A DNA stretch of 53,671 bases from Prochlorococcus sp. AG-402-M18 (GCA_003216595.1 QCIQ01000009.1:1-53671); one strand, 5' to 3'; counted from the first letter of the stretch, positions 28,341 through 35,910 are shown. Notes: generated from the letters alone by a model not told the origin. Numbers and translations: made by a program.

Positions 28341-28634
28341 TCACTTATTTTTAAAAGGATTAGTGAAAATTCTTTTTGCTATATTTTTAGGTGGATTAAT
28401 CGTTCCTGTATTTGCATTTAGTCTTCTTTTGATGTCTTCAATTGTTTTTTGATGTTGAACCTCATTTTTGTCTGGGTCTAAGGAGGCAAACCAATTATGA
28501 AGATCCCAATTTTGATGACCATCTTGATCTACTTCGATTTTTACAAACCCCTCTTGACCTGAAAAGAAATAAACACCTTCAGGTAGGTTGTCAAAATCAA
28601 ATTCCTTATCTTTTCCCTTTCTGATTGATCCCAT
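28341..28634 (-). CDS. Soluble protein, unknown function (97 aa)
   Basis: A polar product starting MGSIRKGKDKEFDFDNLPEG, with a YFFSGQEGFVKIEVDQDGHQNW strand-rich segment and a basic C-terminus (NPPKNIAKRIFTNPFKNK). It looks like a real small cyanobacterial protein by codon use and amino-acid balance. No family or motif is recognised. Confidence 0.55.
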   Translation of the reverse strand: MGSIRKGKDKEFDFDNLPEGVYFFSGQEGFVKIEVDQDGHQNWDLHNWFASLDPDKNEVQHQKTIEDIKRRLNANTGTINPPKNIAKRIFTNPFKNK

Positions 28635-28795
28635 TATTATTTATTTTTTTTAATTAGAATATATCATTATAGATGTTTTGTTGAATTTCTTTCATCTCTT
28701 GGAAATTAATTCTTCTATCTAAATCTTTAGGAATTATGATTTTTTCTTGCTTTTACCTTTAGTAGTGTGAATGATTAAAAAAATACAAAAGATTT

Positions 28796-28972
28796 ATGTG
28801 CCCATTTAGTAAGGAATTTTCTCTTCTTGCCAAAACATTCGAGTATTCAGATTACCTTGAAGATTCAGATTGGAAATTTCAGAAATATAATTTGGTAAAT
28901 GCTTCTTCTTATTCTGACCTTCTAGAAGATACTGATTGGTGTACTAGATCTGATGATTTAACTATTGCTTGA
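28796..28972 (+). CDS. Small acidic protein with an internal repeat (58 aa)
   Basis: The ATG at 28796 opens a 58-codon frame. The product contains two copies of a short motif, YSDYLEDSDW and, about 20 residues later, YSDLLEDTDW. The conserved repeat in an otherwise AT-rich region argues that the frame is translated. No family is recognised; a binding role is possible. Confidence 0.5.
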   Translation: MCPFSKEFSLLAKTFEYSDYLEDSDWKFQKYNLVNASSYSDLLEDTDWCTRSDDLTIA

Positions 28973-29002
28973 AACTCTTGTAATAGATTTGTTTTTTATG
29001 TT

Positions 29003-29503
29003 TTAATCTGCGATTCTTAGTTCAGAAATGAATGCATTGCTTATCCATTCAAGTTGGTGATCTTCGTTTGGTGTTCTTCCTAGAATAATAATTGGTATTC
29101 GAACTTCTTTATTCTCAATAATTTGTCTATATCCAACTAGAAGCTCAACGTATTTTTTAAATGTCCATCCGTTATTGCCTTTTGTCTTCGATTCTGAAGA
29201 GTTTCTAAGAGATCGATGAAAATCTTCAATTCCAAATTCATTCCAACATTCCTGAATGGCAAGTAAATGTTCATGACCTTCCTTGAGTAATTGTTGATAT
29301 TGAATTAGTTCAGGGGCTTCTTGTGAGTTGTCTGGTCTAAGTACTTTGGCTAAATCAGAGACGGTGACTTTTTTAAGTCTGAACCAATCTCTATCAAAGA
29401 GAAAAACTGGAAAATTCAAAGACCATTTTTTACCGCCTAAACTTTTGTATGTTTTGGTGAATTCAGTCAAGTGTTTTTCTAGAAACTTGTATTGTCTTTT
29501 CAT
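29003..29503 (-). CDS. Soluble protein, unknown function (166 aa)
   Basis: A helix-rich product beginning MKRQYKFLEKHLTEFTKTYK, with FPVFLFDRDWFRLKKVTVSDLAKVLRP, LLKEGHEHLLAIQECWNEFGIEDFH and a C-terminal VRIPIIILGRTPNEDHQLEWI block. It has no signal peptide or clear catalytic motif. The codon use is normal for the genome. Not recognised. Confidence 0.6.
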   Translation of the reverse strand: MKRQYKFLEKHLTEFTKTYKSLGGKKWSLNFPVFLFDRDWFRLKKVTVSDLAKVLRPDNSQEAPELIQYQQLLKEGHEHLLAIQECWNEFGIEDFHRSLRNSSESKTKGNNGWTFKKYVELLVGYRQIIENKEVRIPIIILGRTPNEDHQLEWISNAFISELRIAD

Positions 29504-29630
29504 AAATAGTCCTTCTTATGGAATTATTTTTGATTTTTAATTTTAGAGTTAACGTTAAGCCTTAGAAGCTTTATGTCAATATAAGATTTAGTAAGTATAT
29601 TATATATATAACATTGATTTATTAAATTCA

Positions 29631-29741
29631 ATGAATAATGCTAATAAAAGACCTGCATGGCTTAACTGGGTTTATCTTTTAATATTTTTATATTCTTCTT
29701 ATTTCTTGTTCAATTATTGGTCAGTGATTTTAGAGAAATAA
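29631..29741 (+). CDS. Very short membrane protein (36 aa)
   Basis: The frame MNNANKRPAWLNWVYLLIFL continues YSSYFLFNYWSVILEK and stops at TAA. A Trp/Tyr-rich hydrophobic helix follows a short polar N-terminus. The composition is protein-like. Not recognised. Confidence 0.4.
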   Translation: MNNANKRPAWLNWVYLLIFLYSSYFLFNYWSVILEK

Positions 29742-29900
29742 TAGTATTTATTTGAAAATATTACATTTTAATTGATTTTTTCAAATATTAATATTTTATG
29801 GTTGATTAATCAACCGAATTCTTATATTTAATTTTATTTTTTATATTTAATTTTTAGGCTACCGAATATTGAAATGAAGTAATTTGAATCTATATTCAAA

Positions 29901-29993
29901 TTATCCAGCAAATACGGGCAAACCAATTGTTGCTGTGCTGATTAAAGCTCCAGCAAAAATAATGAAAGGAAGTAATGGGTACTTTTCGATCAT
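29901..29993 (-). CDS. Very short membrane protein (30 aa)
   Basis: From ATG at 29993 the product is MIEKYPLLPFIIFAGALIST then ATIGLPVFAG. It is one hydrophobic helix with Gly/Ala spacing and an acidic and basic residue at the N-terminus. The style matches the small single-helix proteins of cyanobacterial membranes; identity unknown. Confidence 0.5.
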   Translation of the reverse strand: MIEKYPLLPFIIFAGALISTATIGLPVFAG

Positions 29994-30035
29994 GATGCTT
30001 TAGATGCTTGGTTGCTTATAGGTAATTATACCATA

Positions 30036-30434
30036 CTAGGTATTTATACCCCAGCCTGGGCTGAAGATAGTCATAATTGCTTGTTCATTCATACGAGGAC
30101 TAGTACGTTTTTTTACGTCTTCTATTGCCTTTCTGTAGTATCGATACTTTTTTTGGTGATCACTAAAAATTTTTATAACACGCCATTGATCTAAAGGAAA
30201 TCTCTTTTTAATTTCTTCAGCAAGTTGCTTTTCCTCGTGATTTAGATCTTTTTTCTTGAGTTTGTACTCAACGTTCATCCATTCGAAAAGCTTTTCCAAC
30301 TCACATGAGATTTCTCCGTTCTTTATCCATTTCTTGATGTACTTTTCATCTCCATCCTCAATGCAAAAGCATTTTTCAGCTGATGGCAATTTGATCTCAT
30401 GTAGTAACTCAGCAAAATTTTGTATGAGTTTCAT
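30036..30434 (-). CDS. Soluble charged protein, unknown function
   Basis: A 132-residue Lys/Glu-rich helical product (AELLHEIKLPSAEKCFCIEDGDEKYIKKW ... KKRFPLDQWRVIKIFSDHQKKYRYYRKAIEDVKKR). The ATG at 30434 is preferred over a TTG two codons upstream. A single CFC pair is present. No domain recognised. Confidence 0.55.
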   Translation of the reverse strand: MKLIQNFAELLHEIKLPSAEKCFCIEDGDEKYIKKWIKNGEISCELEKLFEWMNVEYKLKKKDLNHEEKQLAEEIKKRFPLDQWRVIKIFSDHQKKYRYYRKAIEDVKKRTSPRMNEQAIMTIFSPGWGINT

Positions 30435-31195
30435 CGACAAGCTTGAAGATGCAATTAAATTATGAAAGGTTTTTGTCCTATTCGTGAAGAATATCGAAGT
30501 GAATTGTGTCTATCATTTTAAATGTATTTTTAAGATCCTATAATATTTTCCTATATAAACTTTGAACGATGGATGTTTTAAATTAAATAAAACCTGCCTT
30601 TGCTTATTAATAATTAATTCTCATCAAACTCAGCTTTAATAAAATTCAAGAATTTGATTTAGGATATCGCTTTAATAATAGAGAAAAAAATTTAATTTAA
30701 GTAAACCTATATTTTGGATTGTTGAAAACCTAGTGCCTTTGGAGGCTCACAATAAACAAACTATTTATAGTAGAAAATTGCTATTGATATCTTAGAGAAT
30801 TAATTTCATATTAAACTCAGTTTTCCTTCTATGCCCCGTACAGATAAAAAGAGAATAAATTCACCTAGATCCCAGAACTCTTATTGGATAGAAGCTAATT
30901 AAACTTTAATTCGTTGAGACATTTAACCTTGTATTCTCAGTTTGAAAAATAAATATAATACAATATTTCTTAGCTTGCCTAATTATTAATGTGATCTATC
31001 TGTCCTTTTCTAATCTCTATTAATTTAAGTTTGATATAACTTGAATTAAATAGCCTTGTATGAGTGATGTTATCGATTTTTATTTTTCAATATCGAATAA
31101 TATTATAAATTTCTCCTTTATTAATTTAAATTGCTTTCGAATTAGATGCTGTAATTTTTTGATTTTTTAGCTAAATATTTTTCCTCTAATTTGAT
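30435..31195. other. AT-rich spacer without a supported gene
   Basis: I see no convincing gene in these 761 bp. Stop codons are dense in all frames. The only peptide-like frame is a 23-codon one at about 30831-30902 starting MPRTDKKRINSPRSQNSYW, basic and polar, which I cannot support further. No tRNA or clear hairpin was found. Confidence 0.5.
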
Positions 31196-31417
31196 CTAGA
31201 GATGGACCTCTTTTTTTTCCTCTTTAGTCAAAGGAATCCAGTTCCAGTTAAAACTAACAGTAAGAAGGTATCCAACTAATAAGTGCCAAATCAATATTGA
31301 AAAGGGGTGATCTAGATGAGGGGCCAAAGGTTTAAAGTGGATAGGTTTTATCCTAACTATTATGAGGAATTCCCACGAGTTCAAAACACATAAATAATCT
31401 AATTGATGCTTTTTCAA
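31196..31417 (-). CDS. Doubtful small membrane ORF (73 aa)
   Basis: The frame begins at a TTG and contains one hydrophobic segment (FSILIWHLLVGYLLTVSFNW) and a charged end LTKEEKKEVHL. There is no ATG in frame. The C-terminal half looks protein-like, the N-terminal half less so; it may be a degraded gene. Confidence 0.3.
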   Translation of the reverse strand: MKKHQLDYLCVLNSWEFLIIVRIKPIHFKPLAPHLDHPFSILIWHLLVGYLLTVSFNWNWIPLTKEEKKEVHL

Positions 31418-31487
31418 GAAGGTTGATTTAAAAATATTTTTTATTCCGCTAATTAAGCGCCTTTGAAGCCTTAAGATTAATGAGTAG

Positions 31488-31561
31488 CGGGGCGTGGCGC
31501 AGCTTGGTAGCGCGGGTGCTTTGGGAGCACTAGGTCGCAGGTTCGAATCCTGTCGCCCCGA
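31488..31561 (+). tRNA. tRNA-Pro (TGG)
   Basis: A 74-nt cloverleaf. The acceptor stem CGGGGCG pairs with CGCCCCG, with discriminator A. The D arm is GCGC/GCGC, the anticodon stem GTGCT with loop TTTGGGA gives anticodon TGG, and the T arm has GTTCGAATC. The gene is the left boundary of the island-like segment described below. Confidence 0.96.
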
Positions 31562-31666
31562 TCAGTCAGAGACAGGTTTCCCAGCCTGTCTTTTTTTATG
31601 GCTATTTTTGTTGAACCCAAAGCTGAACCCAAAAGTTAGATGGAATAAGGGAAGTTAAGGGGTTTT
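31561..31666 (+). repeat. Left copy of the tRNA-Pro flanking repeat (putative att-like site)
   Basis: The sequence from the tRNA discriminator base onwards recurs in degraded form at 52167-52268, in the same orientation. Shared blocks include ATCAGTCAGA, TTTCCCAGC, TTTTGTTGA followed by CCCAAAGC and CAAAAGTT, and TTAAAGGG/TTAAGGGG. The left copy contains the intact terminator of tRNA-Pro. A direct repeat at a tRNA 3' end is a usual trace of integration by a tyrosine recombinase. Confidence 0.65.
31571..31597 (+). terminator. Rho-independent terminator of tRNA-Pro
   Basis: GACAGG and CCTGTC form a 6-bp stem with an 8-nt loop, followed by seven Ts. It lies 9 bp beyond the tRNA. Confidence 0.85.
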
Positions 31667-31718
31667 AACGGACTCAGGAAAATGCTATTAAGATATTGAA
31701 CGTATTTAAAAGTTCAAA

Positions 31719-31863
31719 GTGAAAAAGGTTATTCCATTTAGTTTTTGCTCTTTCAGTTATTGCTGGTCCTTCCCTTGCTTGGGGATGGGGAGAAGGTGGT
31801 TGTTCTAAAGACAAATCAAATCAAGATGCTAAAACTGAGCAAGTAGAAGAAACTGACGCCTAA
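31719..31863 (+). pseudogene. Small secreted protein gene with frameshift in the signal peptide
   Basis: A GTG followed by AAAAAGGTTATT starts a typical signal peptide (VKKVI), but the hydrophobic part HLVFALSVIAGPSLAWGWGE and the mature part (GGCSKDKSNQDAKTEQVEETDA) are in another frame. One extra base around 31733-31735 separates the two halves. No start codon is available in the downstream frame. It probably represents a family of small secreted Prochlorococcus proteins with a GWG.GGCSK signature, inactivated here, unless the extra base is a sequencing error. Confidence 0.55.
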
Positions 31864-31864
31864 G

Positions 31865-31972
31865 TTGGAAAAACAAGTAAAGCTGCCAGAATTTTTAATT
31901 GAATATTTTGCTGGTATAAAAAAGGGAGATTTCTACGAAGAACCAGTTGAAGGAGAATATCCAGATTGGTAG
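31865..31972 (+). CDS. Short ORF (35 aa), TTG start
   Basis: A TTG just after the stop of the preceding frame opens a frame reading LEKQVKLPEFLIEYFAGIKK and ending DFYEEPVEGEYPDW. The composition is protein-like and acidic at the end. No family recognised; support is weak because of the length and start codon. Confidence 0.35.
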   Translation: MEKQVKLPEFLIEYFAGIKKGDFYEEPVEGEYPDW

Positions 31973-31984
31973 TTGCAATGAAAT

Positions 31985-32083
31985 TTGAGTATTAGTGCCG
32001 AGAGCTACAAAAGAGAGTTTGAGCCTTTAATAAAGAAAATTTGGCCCATTCACGAACATGACCAGAAAAGAGTTCATGGATAA
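31985..32083 (+). CDS. Short ORF (32 aa), doubtful
   Basis: TTG-started frame reading LSISAESYKREFEPLIKKIW then PIHEHDQKRVHG. It overlaps the next frame by 26 bp. Protein-like, but not supported by other evidence. Confidence 0.28.
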   Translation: MSISAESYKREFEPLIKKIWPIHEHDQKRVHG

Positions 32084-32174
32084 GTTCTTTGATCTTTGCA
32101 AGGACGCTCAAGAAGAAATCCCACCAAAGGTGATTGCAGAAATTCTCAGAGATTATGCAGATAGGTTGGATTAG
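32058..32174 (+). CDS. Short helical protein (38 aa)
   Basis: The ATG opens a frame MTRKEFMDKFFDLCKDAQEE followed by IPPKVIAEILRDYADRLD. It is an amphipathic helical peptide with balanced charge. It stops immediately before the ATG of the next gene, which argues that both are translated from one message. Confidence 0.5.
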   Translation: MTRKEFMDKFFDLCKDAQEEIPPKVIAEILRDYADRLD

Positions 32175-32441
32175 ATGAAAAAACTCTTTGCTTTCGTTCT
32201 TGGTCTGCTTTTTTTTCTCTGTCCTTTTGCAGTTCAAGCGGAAGATGTTGAGCTAATACCGCAAGAGGAAATAGCTGAAGCACCTGCACATGAACCAATG
32301 TCGGAAGACGCACTTAATTATTTACTGAGTGAGGACATGTATCAAGGCACTCTTTCTTGGCAAGGCAACAAAGCTTCTACCAAATTTAATTACGACAAAC
32401 CAAAAAAAAATAGACAAGAAAGCCCTAGCTCATATGACTGA
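32175..32441 (+). CDS. Secreted protein of an inverted paralogous pair (88 aa)
   Basis: The product has a signal peptide (MKKLFAFVLGLLFFLCPFAVQA) and an acidic mature part with ELIPQEEIAEAP, PMSEDALNYLLSEDMYQG and LSWQGNKASTKFNYD. Nearly the same protein is encoded on the opposite strand at 50088-50330, with about two thirds of residues shared. The start is fixed by direct abutment to the upstream stop. The stop overlaps the start of the next gene by 8 bp. Function unknown; export to the periplasm or lumen is expected. Confidence 0.68.
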   Translation: MKKLFAFVLGLLFFLCPFAVQAEDVELIPQEEIAEAPAHEPMSEDALNYLLSEDMYQGTLSWQGNKASTKFNYDKPKKNRQESPSSYD

Positions 32442-32856
32442 ACCTGAAGTCCATCCAAAGAAATATTTTGACCAAATAGAGGTGTTTGGCTCCATGGAAA
32501 AGCGTTCATGGATCCATGGTCCAAAGTCACCAAAGAGATTCTTTATAAATGAACCAAAATGCCCTGTAAGAAACCCTTTTGACAGAATCGATGGAGTTGT
32601 AAGGGAAGAGGGCATAAAAATGTTTGATAGTTTGGTTTGGCAGAGTTGGCATGAAGATGGAAATATTCCAAAAGCAGCTAAAAAGTGGTTTGAAGCAAGA
32701 GTGAAAGAGTTTAAAGCTGGAACAGATATTGATCTTGTTTGTAATTGTCGAAGATTTAGAGGTCAAGATGATGCTGTAGGTCTACAAGCTAAATACCCTT
32801 GCGATTGTCATGGCTATACATTGAAAAAATATATTGAATTTTTCGCTAACAATTAG
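32434..32856 (+). CDS. DUF4326-like protein
   Basis: From the ATG at 32434 the product has 140 residues. The region NEPKCPVRNPFDR followed by the helical KAAKKWFEARVKEF and then DLVCNCRRF...YPCDCHGYTLKKYIEF resembles the DUF4326 arrangement, in which a conserved Cys and a CxCH pair sit in a small nucleotide-related fold. The family call is from memory. The frame is open for 105 bp further upstream, but the overlap with the preceding gene makes the internal ATG more likely. Confidence 0.55.
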   Translation: MTEPEVHPKKYFDQIEVFGSMEKRSWIHGPKSPKRFFINEPKCPVRNPFDRIDGVVREEGIKMFDSLVWQSWHEDGNIPKAAKKWFEARVKEFKAGTDIDLVCNCRRFRGQDDAVGLQAKYPCDCHGYTLKKYIEFFANN

Positions 32857-32925
32857 GAAGATATTTTTTCCCTATTCTTCAAGCCATAATTCAGAGCCTG
32901 ACAGTTAAAGGTCTATAAAGCTCTC

Positions 32926-33408
32926 TTACAGAAAAGAGGGATCTAAAAGCGATGGTCGATAAGAAAGCACAAATGGACGATGCTCGCTTTTAACTGCCAC
33001 AATCACATCTTCTCCCGTATGCCAAATCCATTGTTGTTGAGGAGAGCCACCTTCGACATCAACACTTGTACCAACTGGAGGACCAAAACGATACCTTAAT
33101 CCTGCCAAAACTTCAGTCATGTTTTCATTGTCTATTTCATAAGCAAGTTGCTTTAATCCATCCTCATTTTCAATTCGAACTCGAAGAACATCGACAGGTA
33201 ATCCACTGATCTGAATATCTTTAACCTCAAAAAGATTCTGGGTAGTTTCTTCTTTGATGGGACTGAAAGATATACCAAGATGGCTCTCTACATTTTGAAG
33301 GTCCATCCCCCACGTCAAACCCTCAACACATGCAAATACTGGCTGAGAGATCAGTTGGGTAAGAAAAAGAAAAACAATTAAAACTAGGGATCTATATAGT
33401 TTTTGCAT
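32926..33408 (-). CDS. Secreted protein, unknown function (160 aa)
   Basis: A signal peptide (LVLIVFLFLTQLISQPVFAC) is followed by a beta-rich domain: VEGLTWGMDLQNVESHLG, LPVDVLRVRIENEDGLKQLAYEI, and YRFGPPVGTSVDVEGG with a QQQWIWHTGEDVIVAV strand. The opening resembles secreted proteins with a GLTWGM..Q.VE motif that compare a computed profile, but I do not recognise the function. One Cys immediately after the signal could be a lipidation or disulfide residue. Confidence 0.6.
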   Translation of the reverse strand: MQKLYRSLVLIVFLFLTQLISQPVFACVEGLTWGMDLQNVESHLGISFSPIKEETTQNLFEVKDIQISGLPVDVLRVRIENEDGLKQLAYEIDNENMTEVLAGLRYRFGPPVGTSVDVEGGSPQQQWIWHTGEDVIVAVKSEHRPFVLSYRPSLLDPSFL

Positions 33409-33479
33409 TTATATCTAAAGAAAACTGTCTAATAATTAAAGGTTAATCCACTTGGAATGAATTAAAAGTCTTGTGTTAA

Positions 33480-33671
33480 TTAAGCCATAGACCACCGCCT
33501 AGCAGTAGTAGGACTTACACCGTAAATATCAGCAATCTTTTTCCAGCTCCATCCATAGGAGCGATAGCGATTAATTCTTGTTCTCTTAGTTTCTAATGCC
33601 CAGAGAAAGAGCATTACAGGAAGGAACAGTGCGACACAAAGCCACACCATTACGCAGGTAAAAGATGTCAT
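33480..33671 (-). CDS. Membrane-anchored HTH microprotein, intact family member
   Basis: A 63-residue product with one N-terminal membrane helix (VMVWLCVALFLPVMLFLWAL) and a C-terminal helix-turn-helix-like segment WKKIADIYGVSPTTARRWSM, the style of resolvase or LuxR-type DNA-binding helices. Degraded copies lie at 41343-41440 and 53579-53640. A membrane-tethered DNA-binding domain this short is unusual; it could also be a truncated recombinase end. Confidence 0.55.
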   Translation of the reverse strand: MTSFTCVMVWLCVALFLPVMLFLWALETKRTRINRYRSYGWSWKKIADIYGVSPTTARRWSMA

Positions 33672-33743
33672 TAGTTTTTAAAAATGCTTTAATGCCGAGT
33701 GAGAACCAACAAGCCCTGCGACTTCGACTCTCGGATTCTATTA

Positions 33744-34136
33744 ATGAAAATAAAAACAATCCTAAAAGCTGTTGGATCTCTTCACTTGTTATTGGGTGTA
33801 CTGCTAATAAACCTGTTGATTTTTTCTATTGATACCATTGCCCCATCAGTCTCAGCAGAAACATTGTTATTTATTAGAGGGACAGCAGATGTTGTTGCAG
33901 CAACAAATATAGGTATTGGCTTCTTATTAATAATTGCTAGTTCCATCAGAGATCACGAATCTGCCAAGAAAGTTTTACTAGGTGAATTGGTATTGATGCT
34001 TTGCCTCTTAATAGTTGCAGTATTCAATACTCTTAATGCAGGAGTCATTGTTGATGCTGGTCCACCTCCACCGTTTTGGATTGTTCTAATTGCAAACCCA
34101 GTTTTGTGTACTTATGGATTACAAAAAGGGAAATAA
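33744..34136 (+). CDS. Membrane protein, unknown function (130 aa)
   Basis: From ATG at 33744 the product has four hydrophobic segments (LHLLLGVLLINLLIFSI, ETLLFIRGTADVVAATNIGIGFLLIIASSI, VLLGELVLMLCLLIVAVF, FWIVLIANPVLCTYGL). The frame is open for 45 bp upstream, beginning with a GTG, but the ATG gives a clean MKIKTILKAVGS start. The next gene begins one base after its stop, so they are cotranscribed. Confidence 0.6.
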   Translation: MKIKTILKAVGSLHLLLGVLLINLLIFSIDTIAPSVSAETLLFIRGTADVVAATNIGIGFLLIIASSIRDHESAKKVLLGELVLMLCLLIVAVFNTLNAGVIVDAGPPPPFWIVLIANPVLCTYGLQKGK

Positions 34137-34418
34137 ATGAACCGTTTAAATGATTTAAGAGTTTTATTTCATAGCTTTTTTAATAGGCAAGCACCTCAAA
34201 AAAGACAAATGAAAAGGGTTTTTCAATGGAGAAGGTATCTTGAATGGAAAGATTTAACTCCTGAAGAAAAGCTCTCAGCTAAACGATTTTTATTAGTACC
34301 AATATTTGCCTATCTAATAATTGGGATCTTTAATCAGAACTTTTTATTGATTGTTCTACTCTTGATTGGATATGTACTTTATAAGAAACTTGAAAAAGGA
34401 GGCATTGTAAAAAAATAA
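34137..34418 (+). CDS. Small membrane protein (93 aa)
   Basis: A basic N-terminal half (LRVLFHSFFNRQAPQKRQMKRVFQWRRYLEW) is followed by two adjacent membrane helices (FLLVPIFAYLIIGIFN and FLLIVLLLIGYVLY) and a basic tail. Its ATG directly follows the stop of the upstream gene. Function unknown. Confidence 0.55.
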   Translation: MNRLNDLRVLFHSFFNRQAPQKRQMKRVFQWRRYLEWKDLTPEEKLSAKRFLLVPIFAYLIIGIFNQNFLLIVLLLIGYVLYKKLEKGGIVKK

Positions 34419-34420
34419 AA

Positions 34421-34600
34421 ATGAAACGCTTTTTACTACCTGCCCTGATCTACTACAACAAAACTATTTTGATCGGCCAGAAAGTAAATATTGAATTTGA
34501 TCTTGACCCAGTTACTTCAGAAGAGGTGGATATGAGATTAGTCCCGTGGGAAGAGCAAGAAACTCATATTAGAGAAACTATCTACGGGCTATTTTTCTAG
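34421..34600 (+). CDS. Small protein (59 aa), unknown function
   Basis: ATG at 34421, 2 bp after the upstream stop, opens a 59-codon frame: a short hydrophobic start (MKRFLLPALIYYNKTILIG) and then an acidic part EEVDMRLVPWEEQETHIR. The start MKRFLLPAL resembles that of the 25-codon frame at 40440 (MKLFLLLAL). It lies 3 bp before the next ATG, so it belongs to the same run of genes (33744 to 34828). Confidence 0.5.
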   Translation: MKRFLLPALIYYNKTILIGQKVNIEFDLDPVTSEEVDMRLVPWEEQETHIRETIYGLFF

Positions 34601-34603
34601 GCA

Positions 34604-34828
34604 ATGTCTGAGCTGTACTTCACTAAGGAAAAAAGTGATGCATTTAGAAAAGAATTTGAGAGATTCAGACGTAAGAGGCTTAAAGAAAGGAATCAGCTGC
34701 TGCGTTCCTCAGAGGTAAAGAAAACAGATCAAAGCTTTGTAGAGGAAACAGCAAATAAAATCAAAAGGAAAACCATGGAAAGAAATAGGAAAATGCTAGA
34801 GAGGATATTTAGATACAGATCAACCTAG
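34604..34828 (+). CDS. Charged helical protein (74 aa)
   Basis: A strongly basic, helix-forming product (SDAFRKEFERFRRKRLKERNQLLRSS ... ETANKIKRKTMERNRKMLERIF). It may be a coiled coil or nucleic-acid-binding peptide by charge. It ends the run of four abutting plus-strand genes. No family recognised. Confidence 0.5.
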   Translation: MSELYFTKEKSDAFRKEFERFRRKRLKERNQLLRSSEVKKTDQSFVEETANKIKRKTMERNRKMLERIFRYRST

Positions 34829-34960
34829 GTAGCTACACTTTTTCGGCGATATAGGAGAAGCCTTGTTTCGATAAGGTAAGAAATTTTATCAAGAACTCTT
34901 AACCCCTTGCATATCAATCAATTTTTTTAAATCAAATTAATTAGCGCATTAAAGAACTAC

Positions 34961-34999
34961 TTGACAACACCCTCATACCGTTGCTAGTACATGTGTACT
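34961..34999 (+). promoter_or_regulatory. Promoter with LexA (SOS) box
   Basis: A perfect -35 TTGACA at 34961-34966 is followed after 18 bp by the -10-like TAGTAC at 34985-34990. The segment AGTACATGTGTACT at 34986-34999 covers the -10. It fits the cyanobacterial LexA-box consensus RGTACNNNDGTWCB, and its arms AGTACA/TGTACT are perfectly complementary. LexA binding there would block the promoter, so the gene downstream is probably induced by DNA damage. Confidence 0.72.
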
Positions 35000-35093
35000 G
35001 CTACAAGCGTATGGCTCCAACGTCCTCACCCTATGCCGTTTTTCGTGCATCAGATTGGAATTCAGTGGTAGCAGAACCTATTGGATTAAGGCA

Positions 35094-35375
35094 ATGTCTT
35101 CGTATCGAACCCAAAAAGTTTTACCCCAGAAGCGTTACAACCCAGCTGAGGAGTGGGACTATCTCGAAGAAGACACTCTTAAACACACACGTTCAGCTAG
35201 CGTTTGCATGACATGTCAACATTTCAATTATTGCTGCGACAGGCATTGCAGAACAATTCTTACCTGTCATCTCCATCAACGTCTTATACCTCATGGAGAT
35301 CATCTAACATCAAAATGTCAGTGTTGGATGCAGCGACTCGAGAGAAAGATTGGATGGTGTCCCGAGGCTGCTTAG
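35094..35375 (+). CDS. Cysteine-rich protein under a putative LexA promoter (93 aa)
   Basis: The product reads MSSYRTQKVLPQKRYNPAEE at the start and then has a Cys/His-rich core: CMTCQHFNYCCDRHC, CHLHQRLIPHGDHLTSKCQCW, with eleven Cys in all. This spacing suggests one or two zinc sites. The ATG at 35094 is used because the frame is open further upstream only with a non-ATG start. The leader from the promoter is about 90-100 nt. Function unknown; with the SOS-type promoter, a DNA-damage role is a reasonable hypothesis. Confidence 0.6.
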   Translation: MSSYRTQKVLPQKRYNPAEEWDYLEEDTLKHTRSASVCMTCQHFNYCCDRHCRTILTCHLHQRLIPHGDHLTSKCQCWMQRLERKIGWCPEAA

Positions 35376-35438
35376 ACTTCTGAGATGTAAGGAGTAAAGA
35401 ATGCAGGAGAAGTCTTTCCCGCGATCTTTTTATTGTTT

Positions 35439-35861
35439 TCAGTAATCTATTTTGGATTGTCTGCTCTTCTTTAGTTCACCTCTTTTCTTCTTTGACTCAA
35501 CCCTTTTCCTCTTAGATGAGCGTGTTGGTGTTGTCTCCCTTCTCTTCTTTGGAGGTGGCTTTAATATCTCTCGTAAGATTGAAGCAAGCCTGATTAAAGC
35601 CAGTTGTCTGTTCTGATATTGAGTTCTCTTATCCTGAACAGCTATACAAATACATCCATTGGTTAACTTAACTTCATCCTGAATTGAGATCCTATGCTTC
35701 TGATATGGAGTTAATGTTCTTGATTCAGATACGTTAAATACAATTTCAACTCGACTGTCTGTCTTGTTTGCGTTCTGTCCACCTGCTCCTGATGATCTAG
35801 AGAATCTCCACTGTATTTCGTTGACTGGTATTTCAAGCTTAGAATTAATCGTTAGATTCAT
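35439..35861 (-). CDS. arfB: Alternative ribosome-rescue factor ArfB (YaeJ-like)
   Basis: ArfB is a codon-independent peptidyl-tRNA hydrolase that rescues stalled ribosomes. The product of 140 residues starts with the class-I release factor core, WRFSRSSGAGGQNANKTDSRVE, with the catalytic GGQ at 27-29, and ends in the long basic tail typical of ArfB (RSSKRKRVESKKKRGELKKSRQSK). There are no codon-recognition domains. The length and tail fit ArfB better than PrfA or PrfB. It is a solitary gene in the island-like segment. Confidence 0.88.
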   Translation of the reverse strand: MNLTINSKLEIPVNEIQWRFSRSSGAGGQNANKTDSRVEIVFNVSESRTLTPYQKHRISIQDEVKLTNGCICIAVQDKRTQYQNRQLALIRLASILREILKPPPKKRRETTPTRSSKRKRVESKKKRGELKKSRQSKIDY

Positions 35862-35910
35862 TTGTCTTTTTAATTTTTCTCGTCATAACTTTTAGAGACT
35901 TCAACATTAT

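Noticed and set aside
30831-30902. A 23-codon frame MPRTDKKRINSPRSQNSYW...
   Set aside because: Too short, with no homolog, paralog or ribosome-binding site that I can see.
31992-32237. Minus-strand frame of 81 codons
   Set aside because: It is antisense to the 38-codon gene and to the signal peptide of the 32175 gene, which have a paralog and abutting start/stop in their support.
32329-32433. Upstream extension of the DUF4326-like gene
   Set aside because: The extension overlaps the secreted-protein gene in another frame; the inner ATG at 32434 gives a compact domain and a short overlap.
34981-35211. A 76-codon plus-strand frame (MAPTSSPYAVF... from an inner ATG) right after the LexA promoter
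   Set aside because: It overlaps the Cys-rich frame in another phase. The Cys/His pattern of that frame looks selected, whereas this frame shows no motif. I cannot fully exclude a short leader peptide.
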